A stretch of DNA of 64,000 nt from Leptospira idonii (GTDB taxonomy: Bacteria > Spirochaetota > Leptospiria > Leptospirales > Leptospiraceae): assembly GCF_004770995.1 (NCBI RefSeq), contig NZ_RQHW01000010.1, positions 62,001-126,000 of the forward strand, given 5' to 3'. The number at the start of each line of letters is the position of its first letter. The stretch's first letter is position 1. This document shows positions 8,424 to 17,627 of the stretch, in pieces. The notes under the pieces were generated by a model that was given only the letters and a program-made list of their open reading frames with translations, had not been told where the DNA came from and searched no databases. A program made the translations under genes and the position numbers.

Positions 8424-9608
8424 CTATTCTCCCCACATCTTCTTCAGATCGGAAGCTATGTTCTTTTGCATGGCTTCGTTGGTTCCTCCTCCGATAGAAA
8501 GAAGAATCGCATCTCTGTGAAGTCTTTCCACAGGATATTCCCTGCAATACCCGTAACCGCCTAATACCTGTATTGCGTTTCTGGAAACTCTTTCCGCCAT
8601 TTGAGTCGCCACTAATTTTGCGGAGGCAGCTCCCAACGAATTACGAGCATGAGGAGAAAGTCCGCTGGCCACTTGGTAGACAAGGGCACGAGCGGCCGCA
8701 TAATCGGCATAAGATTCTGAAATCAATCTTTGGATTTGACCGAATTCGATAAGTTTTTTTCCGAATGCTTCCCTGTGTCGCACAGTATAATCGCACATAA
8801 TATCGATACAACGGCGGGCAATCCCGATAGATTGAGCGGCCAAAGTCACCCTTTCTATTTCCAAATTTCTCATCATATGAGTGACTGCAGTATTTTCCTC
8901 ACCCAAAAGATTTTCCACAGGAACTTCCATATCTTCGAATACCAACTGAGTCGTAGGAGAGGAACGCATACCCATCTTCTCCTCTTTTTTCCCTACGGAA
9001 AAACCTTTATAAGAGGACTCGATCACGAAGGAGGTCATCTTTTTCGCATTTTTATCGAGCTTAGAATAAAGCAAAAAAACCTGGCCTATGGAACCGTTCG
9101 TAATGTACTGTTTGACGCCGTTGATGATATAACGATCCCCTTTTTTCACGGCATGAGTCGTCATTCCCAAAACGTCCGTTCCTGCACCCGGCTCCGTCAT
9201 TCCCATTCCACCGATCCATTCTGCGGAAATGACCTTGCTTAAATAACGTTTCCTTTGTTCCGCATTAGAGCTGTTAAAGAAATTATTCACGAACAACACT
9301 TCATGAGCCAAATAGGACAATGTGAATCCCGGATCGAAACGGGACATCTCTTCGTGAATGATGACAGCGGCTACCGCGTCCAAACCATGACCACCCTCTT
9401 CTTCCGGAACCGTAATCCCGAAAATCCCCAGCTCAGAACCCAATCGTTTGAAAAGAGCCGTATTGAAAGATTCTTTTTCGTCATGTTCTTTGGCCTGCTC
9501 ATCCATTTCTTTTTCAGCGAAACTCGCTACGGATTCTCGCAAGGACAAATGTGCATCGGAAGGATTGAACAAATCGAATGAGGAAGAAGTAGAGTTGGTT
9601 GAGATCAT
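8424..9608 (-). CDS. Acyl-CoA dehydrogenase
   Basis: FAD enzyme that introduces the alpha-beta double bond into acyl-CoA and passes electrons to ETF (etfBA at 15869). The 394-aa family architecture is complete: N-terminal helical domain, FAD-contact segment GGMGMTEPGAGTD, middle beta domain, and C-terminal VLGGYGYCREYPVER. The usual MCAD-type glutamate position reads GGGTNE, with Gly where MCAD has Glu. The base is more likely the Glu in NLEIERVTLA, as in isovaleryl-/long-chain-type enzymes. Start is the ATG at 9608; upstream TTG 9629 and GTG 9626 are possible. Chain-length specificity cannot be read. Confidence 0.9.
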   Translation of the reverse strand: MISTNSTSSSFDLFNPSDAHLSLRESVASFAEKEMDEQAKEHDEKESFNTALFKRLGSELGIFGITVPEEEGGHGLDAVAAVIIHEEMSRFDPGFTLSYLAHEVLFVNNFFNSSNAEQRKRYLSKVISAEWIGGMGMTEPGAGTDVLGMTTHAVKKGDRYIINGVKQYITNGSIGQVFLLYSKLDKNAKKMTSFVIESSYKGFSVGKKEEKMGMRSSPTTQLVFEDMEVPVENLLGEENTAVTHMMRNLEIERVTLAAQSIGIARRCIDIMCDYTVRHREAFGKKLIEFGQIQRLISESYADYAAARALVYQVASGLSPHARNSLGAASAKLVATQMAERVSRNAIQVLGGYGYCREYPVERLHRDAILLSIGGGTNEAMQKNIASDLKKMWGE

Positions 9609-9654
9609 AAGAAAAAGTCTTAACACCAAAATTCAGAATGTAAAGGAAAATTAA

Positions 9655-9746
9655 GGGTCAGAATCGTCCTTGGCTCCTTTTCGCAGAACCTCCTGTTCTG
9701 ACGAGGCCATCCGTGGCCTTTGCTTCCGCCAGGGACGATCTGACCC
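9655..9746. repeat. Highly folded three-way-junction element
   Basis: A 19-bp outer stem with one bulge (9655-9674 with 9728-9746; ends GGGTCAGA and TCTGACCC) encloses two perfect 6-bp hairpins: CAGAAC-CTCCT-GTTCTG (9684-9700) and AGGCCA-TCCG-TGGCCT (9704-9719). No ORF is conserved within it. Read on the minus strand, its first hairpin loop is AACAGGAGGTT, the same as in the R2 repeat 240 bp away. It could be a small mobile palindromic element or a structured RNA. Confidence 0.65.
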
Positions 9747-9907
9747 GGTCTGGTGTGCGTCGATTTTTTTCGGCTTTCAAAAAACTTTCAAAAGAAAGAT
9801 TTTGAAATTAACACACGTTAAATTAATTATATTTCACAGCCTCAACTTAGAGTAGCGGCTCATCGATCTATTTTATATAAGTGTGGGGGCGATGCGGATT
9901 CTCCGCC

Positions 9908-10051
9908 CGGGCTCTCCGCTGCAATCAAACGAAACAAACTTTTTGCGGTGACGGAGGCAAGGATGCCGGAGTTCGGGAGTCGAAACAGGAGGTTTCGAGG
10001 CAGAGAGCTTGAAGTCCGTTTCGTTTGATTTTCACTACGATCCCTATCGCA
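9908..10051 (+). repeat. Dispersed hairpin repeat family R2, copy B
   Basis: Left box CGGGCTCTCCGCTGCAATC and right box CTACGATCCCTATCGCA flank inverted arms AATCAAACGAAAC and GTTTCGTTTGATT. Relative to copy A (1188-1280) it carries about 49 extra bases in the centre, with hairpins GGC-AAGGAT-GCC and CGAAAC-AGGAG-GTTTCG (9981-9997). GGA occurs in most loops. Together with the three-way element it occupies much of the 537-bp gap between the acyl-CoA dehydrogenase and the TPR/CAP gene; 9747-9907 is AT-rich and otherwise empty. Confidence 0.75.
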
Positions 10052-10078
10052 GATTCCTTCTTTAAACTAGTAAATATA

Positions 10079-10108
10079 TTGACAAAAAAAGGAAACAATC
10101 CATATTCT
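10079..10108 (+). promoter_or_regulatory. Sigma-70 promoter for the TPR/CAP-like gene
   Basis: TTGACA at 10079-10084 and TATTCT at 10103-10108 are separated by 18 bases. The predicted start near 10115 leaves a short leader carrying an AGGA about 10 bases before the ATG at 10146. Confidence 0.55.
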
Positions 10109-10145
10109 TCTGGCTTCCTCTTTCGGGGAGACAGGATCTGCTTCG

Positions 10146-11435
10146 ATGAAAAACAACAAATTATTTGCTTTAATCGTTTCCGTTTTTCTTTTCTTTCCCC
10201 CTGGGTTTTTCGCAAAAGAAAGAGATACCTTAAAATCGGCCCTCCTTCTCAACGAAGCAATCGAACAAACCAACCAACAAAACTATACTAAAGCATTGGA
10301 AAAAATTGCCTCTTCCCTGAAAGAAGACGATACCAACGCCGCCGCCTATTTTTACAGAGGATACGTTTATTTTCAGAAAAAAGAATATGCGAAAGCAATT
10401 CCCGATTTTTTAAAAGCGAACGAACTGAATCCTTCGGAAAGAGCGACTCAGTTCGGATGGATCGCATCCGCTTATGATGGATTAGGTGATAAAGAGAAGG
10501 CGGAAAAATATAGGGAGATGGCAAAAAATCCTCCTCAAGAAGAAATCGTCCGCCTGAATCCAGAAACCATCGAAGGAAAAGATCAAACTCTAGGTTTGGA
10601 AACCTTCAATCGAATCCAAAAAAGAATCGGAAACAAATCGGCAAAACTCAGCAACGAACTGAACAATGCGGCGAAAAAACATGCGGAGTATCTCAACTTA
10701 AATGCGGAAGAACGAATTCCCACTCAACTTCATTACCAGGAAAGAGGGAAAAAAGGTTTTATAGGAGTGCATCCTCAAGACCAAGCGGCTGCCTTCGGAT
10801 TTCAGCCAAAGGAAGGTTATATGGTAGGAAATACGATTCTGGGAATTCGTAGAAACGAAACAAACTCTACGGAACATCTTTTAGAGAAATTGGCAACGAC
10901 TCTCTATCATAGAAACATGGTCATTGCACCTAATTTCGATTATGTAGGCTTTTATGTAAGTAAAGAGGAACCTTCTCCGATGGTGGTTTTCTTTTATTCC
11001 TCACAAGTGGCCCCCGCAGAAGATAAATTAGTTTTTTATCCTGGTGAGAACCAAACTGATATCCCCACCATGATGTATCCGGAATACCCCTTCCCGATTC
11101 CGGGAGAAATCGAAATCGGTTTTCCGATCACAGTCCAACTCTTCTCAAGAGAAACAAAATCGTTAACAATCGTAAAAGCCTCTCTTAAAAACAAAGAAGG
11201 TCAGGAGATTCCCTTTCATAAATTGGATTCAGCAAACCAAGGAGAACCGGGTCAAATGATGAAAACCATGAAGATGACAGGACTCATTGCGAGAAAACCC
11301 TTAGATACCGACGAAGAATACAAAGTTTATCTCAAAATTGCAGACAGTTCTCGCAAAATTGTCTTCGAAAAAGAATGGAAGTTTAGAACTTCCCCTCAAA
11401 AATTTTCTTTAGAAGACGAATCGCTTAACAGATAA
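10146..11435 (+). CDS. Secreted TPR protein with CAP/SCP-like domain
   Basis: Unknown function; predicted export by a signal peptide (about residues 1-23, ending FFAKE). Residues about 30-130 form tetratricopeptide repeats (ALLLNEAIEQTNQQNYTKAL, then AAAYFYRGYVYFQKKEYAKA). Residues about 165-290 look like a CAP/SCP (PR-1) domain, with LSNELNNAAKKHAEYL resembling its first conserved helix. A beta-rich C-terminal region (about 300-425) resembles an Ig-like module. It stands alone behind its own promoter. The CAP assignment is tentative. Confidence 0.75.
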   Translation: MKNNKLFALIVSVFLFFPPGFFAKERDTLKSALLLNEAIEQTNQQNYTKALEKIASSLKEDDTNAAAYFYRGYVYFQKKEYAKAIPDFLKANELNPSERATQFGWIASAYDGLGDKEKAEKYREMAKNPPQEEIVRLNPETIEGKDQTLGLETFNRIQKRIGNKSAKLSNELNNAAKKHAEYLNLNAEERIPTQLHYQERGKKGFIGVHPQDQAAAFGFQPKEGYMVGNTILGIRRNETNSTEHLLEKLATTLYHRNMVIAPNFDYVGFYVSKEEPSPMVVFFYSSQVAPAEDKLVFYPGENQTDIPTMMYPEYPFPIPGEIEIGFPITVQLFSRETKSLTIVKASLKNKEGQEIPFHKLDSANQGEPGQMMKTMKMTGLIARKPLDTDEEYKVYLKIADSSRKIVFEKEWKFRTSPQKFSLEDESLNR

Positions 11436-11505
11436 CAATATCAAGGAAAGATCGCCCTACAAAACGAACTTTCCTAGTCGCAAAATCCATCTACTTTCCC
11501 CGTTT

Positions 11506-11625
11506 TTGTAAATTTATTTACAATAGCCCTCTCGTTATTTCCATAGCAAAGATCAATAAAGAGAAAAGATAAATCTCTTGATTGTTTAGGAGAACTACTC
11601 ATTAGGGTTTTCCATAGCAATCAAG
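11506..11625 (+). promoter_or_regulatory. Palindromic upstream region of the HD-domain gene
   Basis: A perfect inverted repeat TTGTAAA-TTTA-TTTACAA lies at 11506-11523, which could be an operator. TTTCCATAGCAA occurs twice (about 11538-11549 and 11609-11620). CTTGATTG (11577-11584) can pair with CAATCAAG (11618-11625), forming a leader hairpin that ends just before the GGAG of the GTG start at 11648. Confidence 0.35.
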
Positions 11626-11647
11626 GCAGCTAACGGAGATTTTATTC

Positions 11648-13102
11648 GTGAGTGAAAGTACACAAGTGCCTAGAGATAGGCTCGCCAAATTCGAATTAAC
11701 CGAAGAATCTCTAAACAGTTTCCGAAAGAACAATACCATCCCTATCGATTTATATAATAAAGACGGCCAAATCCTCATCCACAAAAAGAAAAATCCGACC
11801 GAGGCCGACTTCGGCAAACTATTGAAATTCGAATTACAAGGTGTTTACTTTCTCATCTCCGAATTAAACAAAAGTAAGTCGACTTTACAAAACGGAAAAC
11901 AATCTTCTGCGAAATTATTCGACCAGGAGAAAACGGAAAAGTTCGCCAAACAATCCGCCTCTCTGATAGAAGATCTCAGAAAAACATCCTTCTCTTCCGA
12001 ACAGGCCATACTTGTCCAAAACTCAATCAACGAGATCCTTACCGATTTCACAAGCAACCCTGATTATGAATCGGGAATCTTCAACATTCTTGAGATTTTG
12101 AGTGTCGCTGGGGTCCCTTTGGAATCGGAGCTAATGACTAAACGTACGATCGTTGCGATGGGAATGAAGGTTCGTACGAAAAAGATCGTTAAGGACAGCA
12201 ACGAAAAGCCGGACAAACGAGAGCATCTAACTTTGATGATGGCAAGTTATTTGGCAGACGTAGGTTACACTAAACTCGATATCAAAGAACATCCCGGACT
12301 GAGCAAAGAAGAATACCTGATGGTTCAACAACATCCTATCATCAGCTATCTTATGACCCTCAATGCTCCCGAAATCACAACGGATGTGAGAACTCTGATC
12401 CTAAATCACCACAGACCTTACCGAGGAACCGGCATTAATAATAATTTCCCCGACCCTAGAATGGTTTTCAAAAAATTAATGTCGGTGAGAGACAAATACA
12501 GCAAAGAAATCGGAAAAGAAAGAATTGTCGCAGATATAGAAAGACAACTTCATCTTCAGGAAAACAATGTAACCTCCAGCAGTCGGGAAGAAGACATCGC
12601 CATTCTTTCTTTAGCAAGCGAATATGCATCTCTTACTTCGGAACAATCCTGGAGACCGGCGTTCAAATCATCCACTGCACTGAAGATGATTTTGAACGAT
12701 TCGTTTTTCTCTTACAGCAACAAAAACATACGTCATCTTCTGGACTATGTAGGCTCCAGCCTTACCAATAATGAAAACATCATCAATACGGGAGATTTTA
12801 TCATCACTGCATCCGTGGATTCGGAAAGACATGTTCATTTCGATATCTGTGTCGTTTTGGAAATAGATAGATTCCAAACCAGACCGAAGCTGCAAAGAAT
12901 CTGCACCATCAAACCGATCTTCAAAAAAGGAAATAAATACAGAATCGCAGACTTCGACTTGAATGAAGTGAGAATCGACAGAAGAAAAGCGTTTATCGAT
13001 TTAGCCCATTCCACAGGCGCTACTCGAGTGATCTACATCATCGATCGGGAACTCAACACTACTTTGTATGACGCAGTTTATAAAATGAGCAAAGCCGGTT
13101 AA
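11648..13102 (+). CDS. Degenerate HD-GYP-like signalling protein
   Basis: A 484-aa soluble protein whose middle part (about 195-285) aligns by pattern with HD-GYP cyclic-di-GMP phosphodiesterases: LADVGYTKLDI, then EHPGLSKEEYLMVQQHP, then LILNHHRPYRGTG. The catalytic HD pair (LHDIG in active members) reads LADVG, and the GYP triad reads GIN. Catalysis is therefore doubtful and a sensor or scaffold role is more likely. The first 180 residues and the C-terminal about 120 residues match nothing I recognise. The GTG start at 11648 has GGAG about 10 bases upstream. Confidence 0.75.
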   Translation: MSESTQVPRDRLAKFELTEESLNSFRKNNTIPIDLYNKDGQILIHKKKNPTEADFGKLLKFELQGVYFLISELNKSKSTLQNGKQSSAKLFDQEKTEKFAKQSASLIEDLRKTSFSSEQAILVQNSINEILTDFTSNPDYESGIFNILEILSVAGVPLESELMTKRTIVAMGMKVRTKKIVKDSNEKPDKREHLTLMMASYLADVGYTKLDIKEHPGLSKEEYLMVQQHPIISYLMTLNAPEITTDVRTLILNHHRPYRGTGINNNFPDPRMVFKKLMSVRDKYSKEIGKERIVADIERQLHLQENNVTSSSREEDIAILSLASEYASLTSEQSWRPAFKSSTALKMILNDSFFSYSNKNIRHLLDYVGSSLTNNENIINTGDFIITASVDSERHVHFDICVVLEIDRFQTRPKLQRICTIKPIFKKGNKYRIADFDLNEVRIDRRKAFIDLAHSTGATRVIYIIDRELNTTLYDAVYKMSKAG

Positions 13103-13166
13103 GATTAAGATACCACACCGGCACTGAGATTTACATAAGGTGTACGAACCAAATAGTTCTGAACGA

Positions 13167-14513
13167 TTACGAAACGGCCTTTCGTAAGGAGAACAATTCC
13201 ACTCTTTTCTCTTTCCCAGCTAACGCAACCGGCCTCGTTCTTTCGAAATCATCCGGCCTTCCCGCATCCTCCCAAACTTCTTCCGAAATCAAAAGCTTTG
13301 CTCCCAGTTCCTTGCATGCAGACTCGATTCGGGAAGCGGTATTCACAGTATCACCGATCACAGTATATTCCATTCTTTCTTCGGAACCTATATTACCTGC
13401 AAACACTTCCCCGCAATGAATCCCGATCCCGATTTCGATAGGAGACTCTCCTCTGGAAATTCTTTCCGAATTGAATCGGTCCAGTTCGATAAACATCTCT
13501 TTGGCGGAAAGGACAGCATTTTTGGAATCGAGGCCCTGTAGTTTTGCGGGCAAAGGAGTGCCGAAAGTGGCCATCACAGCATCCCCGATAAATTTATCCA
13601 ATGTACCTCCGTAATTGAAAATAGCTCTGGTCATTCCTTTGCGGTAATCGTTTAAAAAGACGGAAAGAACGGCAGGATCCATTGATTCGGAAAGCTGAGT
13701 GAACCCTCTGATATCGGAAAACAAAACGGTGACTTTTTGCCTCTGTCCTGAAGGAATGATGTCGGGTTGAGAAGTGATTTCTTCCACCAAATCGGGAGAA
13801 AAATAACGCGCCAAAGAAGTTTTTTGCGCCTCGGAATCCGCAAGCCTCTTTAACATAACAATCGTTCTATAAATTCCGTAAGAAAGAGAAAGGGTAACCA
13901 CCAGGTACACCAAAGGTTTGGAAACGATCGCATCGGAAAGGATCAGCTCATCACTTAACACATAACTAAACCAGACGGTTCCCGTTTTGGAATTCAATGC
14001 GATCGCATACCCCAGAAATACAAAATAAGAAACAAGAAAACAGAAAAAAGAAAAGGCAACCAGCCGAATCCTGAATTGAAACAAGGACAATGCCAAAGGA
14101 AGAAAATAATAGAACAAAAGAGGGGTTTTCAAATTGAAATTAGGATTCCCTCCTCCTTGCAAGAGATACCAATTCCACATAGTAATGAAAACAAGAAAGT
14201 TATCGAAAAACAAACTGATATATTCGTACTTTTCCCGCCAGAATTTGTGATCGCATTTCAATAGATACGCATGTACGAATGTATTTAAAAAATAAAAAGC
14301 AAGCGCTATAAAATTAACGAAATACCCCAAAATATCGTGCATATTGGGAATATTCGCAACCGCACTGGCAGCCAAAACGCCTCCGATCACATAACGGAAT
14401 CGATTTGCTACAAAAGCCCCGTTGCGTTCCTCTTCAGCCAGGAGAAGTTTCATTCTGGGAGAAATCGACTGTCTGATGGTAAGAAAACGAGAAAGTTCTT
14501 TTCTTAGATTCAT
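13167..14513 (-). CDS. Membrane class III adenylate cyclase
   Basis: Predicted to make cAMP from ATP at the inner membrane. About six transmembrane helices fill residues 30-240, followed by a cyclase domain. The metal-binding aspartates lie in VLFSDIRGFT (near 262) and FIGDAVMATFG. The adenine-selecting lysine is in LDKFIGD, with its partner Thr in YTVIGDTVNTASRIE; the Asn/Arg of the last motif serve the transition state. This pattern fits class IIIb adenylate cyclases rather than guanylate cyclases. Convergent with the HD-GYP-like gene across 64 bp. Confidence 0.88.
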   Translation of the reverse strand: MNLRKELSRFLTIRQSISPRMKLLLAEEERNGAFVANRFRYVIGGVLAASAVANIPNMHDILGYFVNFIALAFYFLNTFVHAYLLKCDHKFWREKYEYISLFFDNFLVFITMWNWYLLQGGGNPNFNLKTPLLFYYFLPLALSLFQFRIRLVAFSFFCFLVSYFVFLGYAIALNSKTGTVWFSYVLSDELILSDAIVSKPLVYLVVTLSLSYGIYRTIVMLKRLADSEAQKTSLARYFSPDLVEEITSQPDIIPSGQRQKVTVLFSDIRGFTQLSESMDPAVLSVFLNDYRKGMTRAIFNYGGTLDKFIGDAVMATFGTPLPAKLQGLDSKNAVLSAKEMFIELDRFNSERISRGESPIEIGIGIHCGEVFAGNIGSEERMEYTVIGDTVNTASRIESACKELGAKLLISEEVWEDAGRPDDFERTRPVALAGKEKRVELFSLRKAVS

Positions 14514-14600
14514 TCCACCAAAACTAAAAGTAAATTCGTCTCTCTCATAGAAAATTTTTTACAATTGCATAAAATTAAGTGAGAGGGAAAATGAATCCTT

Positions 14601-15458
14601 GTGAGTCATACTGCCGGACAAACTCCCAAAACCTCAGTCCTAAGCTCACCTCTTCTTTCCTTTTTTTATCTGGGAGGGGACGTTTTGATTTCTTCCTTGG
14701 CAAATCTAGTTTTTCTAAGTTATGCCTTCCAAGTCCATCCCCATCCTGTGGCGGTTCTTTGTTTGGGCCTGACTGTCTTTTGCATTTATCTTTTCGACAG
14801 ATCCGTGGACTCCTGGAAAGAAAAAGAAGGAGAGGTCACTCAACGGGGCTCGTTTTATAAAAACAAATTGGGAATTTTATTCCTTATCGGCTTACTTGCG
14901 TTTGCTTTCGATATTTTACTGATATTATATTTTCTTCCTTTTTCCTTTTTTTTAGGAGGGATTTTTCTAGGTTTTTTCGTATTACTCTATTTTTTAACGA
15001 CCCAATACTTTCGTACAAAATATTTCCCTAAGGAAGTTTTCCTTTCCGGGCTTTACTGCCTCGGAGTCGCCTATCCCATATTATTCGATCATACTCCCGG
15101 CTCTTTGGAAGATCTGCTGATCTATTTCCTGTTTTTTATTTCCATACTTTCCAATGTGCTTTTGACCTATCGGTTCGATATGGCTTGGGACGAAGCGCAC
15201 CATCTTCCCACGATCGCCAGATCCCTAGGGAAAGAAAAAACGACGATTCTATTCTATCTATTGATGTTCTTAGGCTTTTTCCTTTGCGGAGTGTATGTGT
15301 GGGAAACGGGAAAGGTTCCCCTCCCGCTTGTCTGTCTGATCTATAGCCTTTGTTATTTGATGTTTATGGAGTGGCTGGGAAGAAAAAAAGAAATTCCTAC
15401 ATTCAAAATATTTTGCGAGCTGGTCTATTCTCCTTTTTTACTTCTGCTCTTTCTTTAA
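14601..15458 (+). CDS. UbiA-like polytopic membrane protein
   Basis: A 285-aa protein with about eight membrane helices. YLFDRSVDSWKE (about 54-65), the LTYRFDMAWDEAHHLPTIARSLG loop and the KEVFLSGLYCLGVAYP helix recall UbiA-family prenyltransferases, but the canonical NDxxD motif is altered, so activity is uncertain. The GTG start at 14601 is the best available; GAGAGGG lies about 15 bases upstream. It may form a unit with the small membrane protein at 15501 and etfBA. Confidence 0.6.
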   Translation: MSHTAGQTPKTSVLSSPLLSFFYLGGDVLISSLANLVFLSYAFQVHPHPVAVLCLGLTVFCIYLFDRSVDSWKEKEGEVTQRGSFYKNKLGILFLIGLLAFAFDILLILYFLPFSFFLGGIFLGFFVLLYFLTTQYFRTKYFPKEVFLSGLYCLGVAYPILFDHTPGSLEDLLIYFLFFISILSNVLLTYRFDMAWDEAHHLPTIARSLGKEKTTILFYLLMFLGFFLCGVYVWETGKVPLPLVCLIYSLCYLMFMEWLGRKKEIPTFKIFCELVYSPFLLLLFL

Positions 15459-15500
15459 TTTTTTCTAGGCTGAGTTCGCTCCTCGGCAAATCCTGGCCTT

Positions 15501-15800
15501 ATGATTCTCGCAGTTCTGAACGTTCTTATATTTTTTGGTCTTTTGGCATATCTATTCTTGGTGGAAAAAAAAAGAGAGCCTCTCCTGAGCCTAGGACTTT
15601 GGGACGGGTTGAAGGAAACCCCTAAACTTTGGAAATCAAAGTCCCATTGGGTGCTTCTTTCCTGCTTTGCTTTTTTCCTGACCCTGCCTCTCACTCTGGG
15701 ATTGTCCGTTTATCTTAAGACGGATGCGAATGTTTTGGTTGTCATCCTATGGGTCATTTGGACCTACAATTGGGTCAAATACGCCTTCTGGAGAGAATAA
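15501..15800 (+). CDS. Small membrane protein, unknown
   Basis: 99 aa with three predicted membrane helices (about 3-20, 48-68, 76-94) and a basic loop between the first two. It lies 42 bp downstream of the UbiA-like gene and 68 bp upstream of etfB, same strand. No family is recognised. The ATG at 15501 is the only good start. Confidence 0.65.
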   Translation: MILAVLNVLIFFGLLAYLFLVEKKREPLLSLGLWDGLKETPKLWKSKSHWVLLSCFAFFLTLPLTLGLSVYLKTDANVLVVILWVIWTYNWVKYAFWRE

Positions 15801-15868
15801 ATTACTTCCCTTCTGCCTTCCCTCCCTTTTTCTGGTACCAAGGTAATCCACGCAAACGGGGTTAAGGA

Positions 15869-16630
15869 ATGAAAATTGTTGTACTTGTAAAACAGGTTCC
15901 AGATACGGAAACCAGCATTAAAGTTGGTGACAAAGCTATAAATGAAGCTGGTGTAAAATGGATCATCTCTCCGTATGATGAATTCGCAATCGAAGAAGGT
16001 ATTCGTATTCGTGAAAAAAGTGGCGGTGAAGTAATCGCTGTTTCCCTCGGTCCGGACCGAGTTGTGGAAGCATTGAGAACCGCTTATGCTATGGGTGTCG
16101 ACAGAGCCATCCATGTGAAAGTAGACGACTACATGACTTTCGACTCTACATATACTTCCGAATTGCTTGCCAATCTGATCAAAGCTGAAAACGCAGATTT
16201 AGTGATCGGTGGTCGTCAATCCATCGATACAGACAGCTCTCAAGTTGTGATTCAAATCGCAGAGAGATTGAATGTTCCTCACATCGCTATGGCACTCAAA
16301 CTAGAGTTTGATGGTAAAAAAGTGACTGCCACTCGTGAAGTGGAAGGCGGAACAGAAGTTGTAGAAACTTCAGCTCCTGTTGCAGTTACAGCTCAAAAAG
16401 GACTCAACGAACCAAGATACCCTAGCTTAAAAGGGATCATGTCTGCTAAGAAAAAGCCTGTAGATGTAAAAAAACCAGAAGAATTGGGAGCTACCGCTTC
16501 TAAATTGGAAGTTGTTTCTTTGGAACCACCTCCTCCACGTATTGCTGGTAGAAAATTGGAAGCAGGCGATGCAGCCGGTTTCGCATCTCAACTTGTAAAA
16601 GCTCTTCGCGAAGAAGCGAAAGTGATCTAA
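15869..16630 (+). CDS. etfB: Electron transfer flavoprotein beta subunit
   Basis: Small subunit of ETF, which accepts electrons from acyl-CoA dehydrogenases and hands them to the quinone pool. 253 aa. The N-terminus MKIVVLVKQVPDTET is diagnostic; an AMP-binding region (about 118-133, IGGRQSIDTDSSQV) and the C-terminal recognition-loop region near 190-220 are present. etfA follows 10 bp later with AGGAG before its ATG. Two acyl-CoA dehydrogenases are encoded in this window (8424 and 36757). Confidence 0.96.
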   Translation: MKIVVLVKQVPDTETSIKVGDKAINEAGVKWIISPYDEFAIEEGIRIREKSGGEVIAVSLGPDRVVEALRTAYAMGVDRAIHVKVDDYMTFDSTYTSELLANLIKAENADLVIGGRQSIDTDSSQVVIQIAERLNVPHIAMALKLEFDGKKVTATREVEGGTEVVETSAPVAVTAQKGLNEPRYPSLKGIMSAKKKPVDVKKPEELGATASKLEVVSLEPPPPRIAGRKLEAGDAAGFASQLVKALREEAKVI

Positions 16631-16640
16631 GGAGAAAATC

Positions 16641-17600
16641 ATGGCAGATGTATTAGTAGTTGGCGAACTTAAAGAAGGCGAACTTAAAAAAATCTCAAAA
16701 GAACTCACTTCCGCAGGAAGAAAAATCGCTGATGCGATCGGCGGTAAAGTTCATACGGTAATCATCACTGACAATCCTGATAAATTTGCAGCAGACTTGA
16801 AAGCAGTCGGTGCAGACACAATCATCGGAGCAAACTTGGGTGATTACAATCCGGAAGCTTATGCGAACGGAATTTTCTCTATCATCCAAGAGAAAAAACC
16901 TACTGTAGTTTTACTTCCTCACTCTTCTCAAGGAAAAGAATACTCTGCAAGAGTAGCGATCAAAGCAAATGCCGGTATCGTTGCAGACGCAGTGGCTCTT
17001 TCCGTAGACGGCGGGAAGGTAGTTGCGAAAAAGCCAATTTACTCCGGTAAAGCTTACGCAAACTTCAAAGTTTCTTCCGACGTTCAAGTATTTACTGTAA
17101 GAGCAAACTCTCAAGAAGTAACTCCTAAAGACGGAGCAGGCGCTGTAGAAAAATCAGGTGCAAGTGCAGGGGAAGTTCGTTCCAAATCACTTTCTAAAGA
17201 TCTTTCCGGTGGAAACAAAGTACAATTGGCAGATGCTTCTATCATCGTATCCGGTGGTCGTGGAATCAAGGGACCTGAAAACTGGCCAATCCTTCAAGAC
17301 TTGGCAGACACTCTGGGAGCAGCTCTTGGTGCTTCTCGTGCGACTGTTGATGCTGGATGGATCTCTCACTCTCACCAAGTGGGTCAAACAGGAAAAACAG
17401 TTTCCCCTAATTGTTACATCGCTTGTGGTATTTCCGGAGCCATCCAACACTTAGCTGGTATGGGATCTTCCAAATACATCGTAGCAATCAATAAAGATGG
17501 AGATGCTCCTATCTTTAAAGTAGCAACTTACGGAGTAGTAGCGGACCTTTTCGAAGTGGTTCCTGCACTTACTTCTGAGTTCAAAAAAGTGTTGGGGTAA
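16641..17600 (+). CDS. etfA: Electron transfer flavoprotein alpha subunit
   Basis: FAD-carrying large subunit of ETF, partner of etfB just upstream. 319 aa. The C-terminal FAD domain is intact: [12 protein letters not shown] (about 201-212), [11 protein letters not shown] (about 232-242), [31 protein letters not shown] precedes the ATG. A LolA-like gene follows 27 bp downstream on the same strand. Confidence 0.96.
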   Translation: MADVLVVGELKEGELKKISKELTSAGRKIADAIGGKVHTVIITDNPDKFAADLKAVGADTIIGANLGDYNPEAYANGIFSIIQEKKPTVVLLPHSSQGKEYSARVAIKANAGIVADAVALSVDGGKVVAKKPIYSGKAYANFKVSSDVQVFTVRANSQEVTPKDGAGAVEKSGASAGEVRSKSLSKDLSGGNKVQLADASIIVSGGRGIKGPENWPILQDLADTLGAALGASRATVDAGWISHSHQVGQTGKTVSPNCYIACGISGAIQHLAGMGSSKYIVAINKDGDAPIFKVATYGVVADLFEVVPALTSEFKKVLG

Positions 17601-17627
17601 ACCCAGCATTCTGCTGAATTAGGAGCT

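Noticed and set aside
9655..9746. Integron attC site
   Set aside because: The outer arms lack the RYYYAAC/GTTRRRY core and the element is a three-way junction rather than a single imperfect hairpin.
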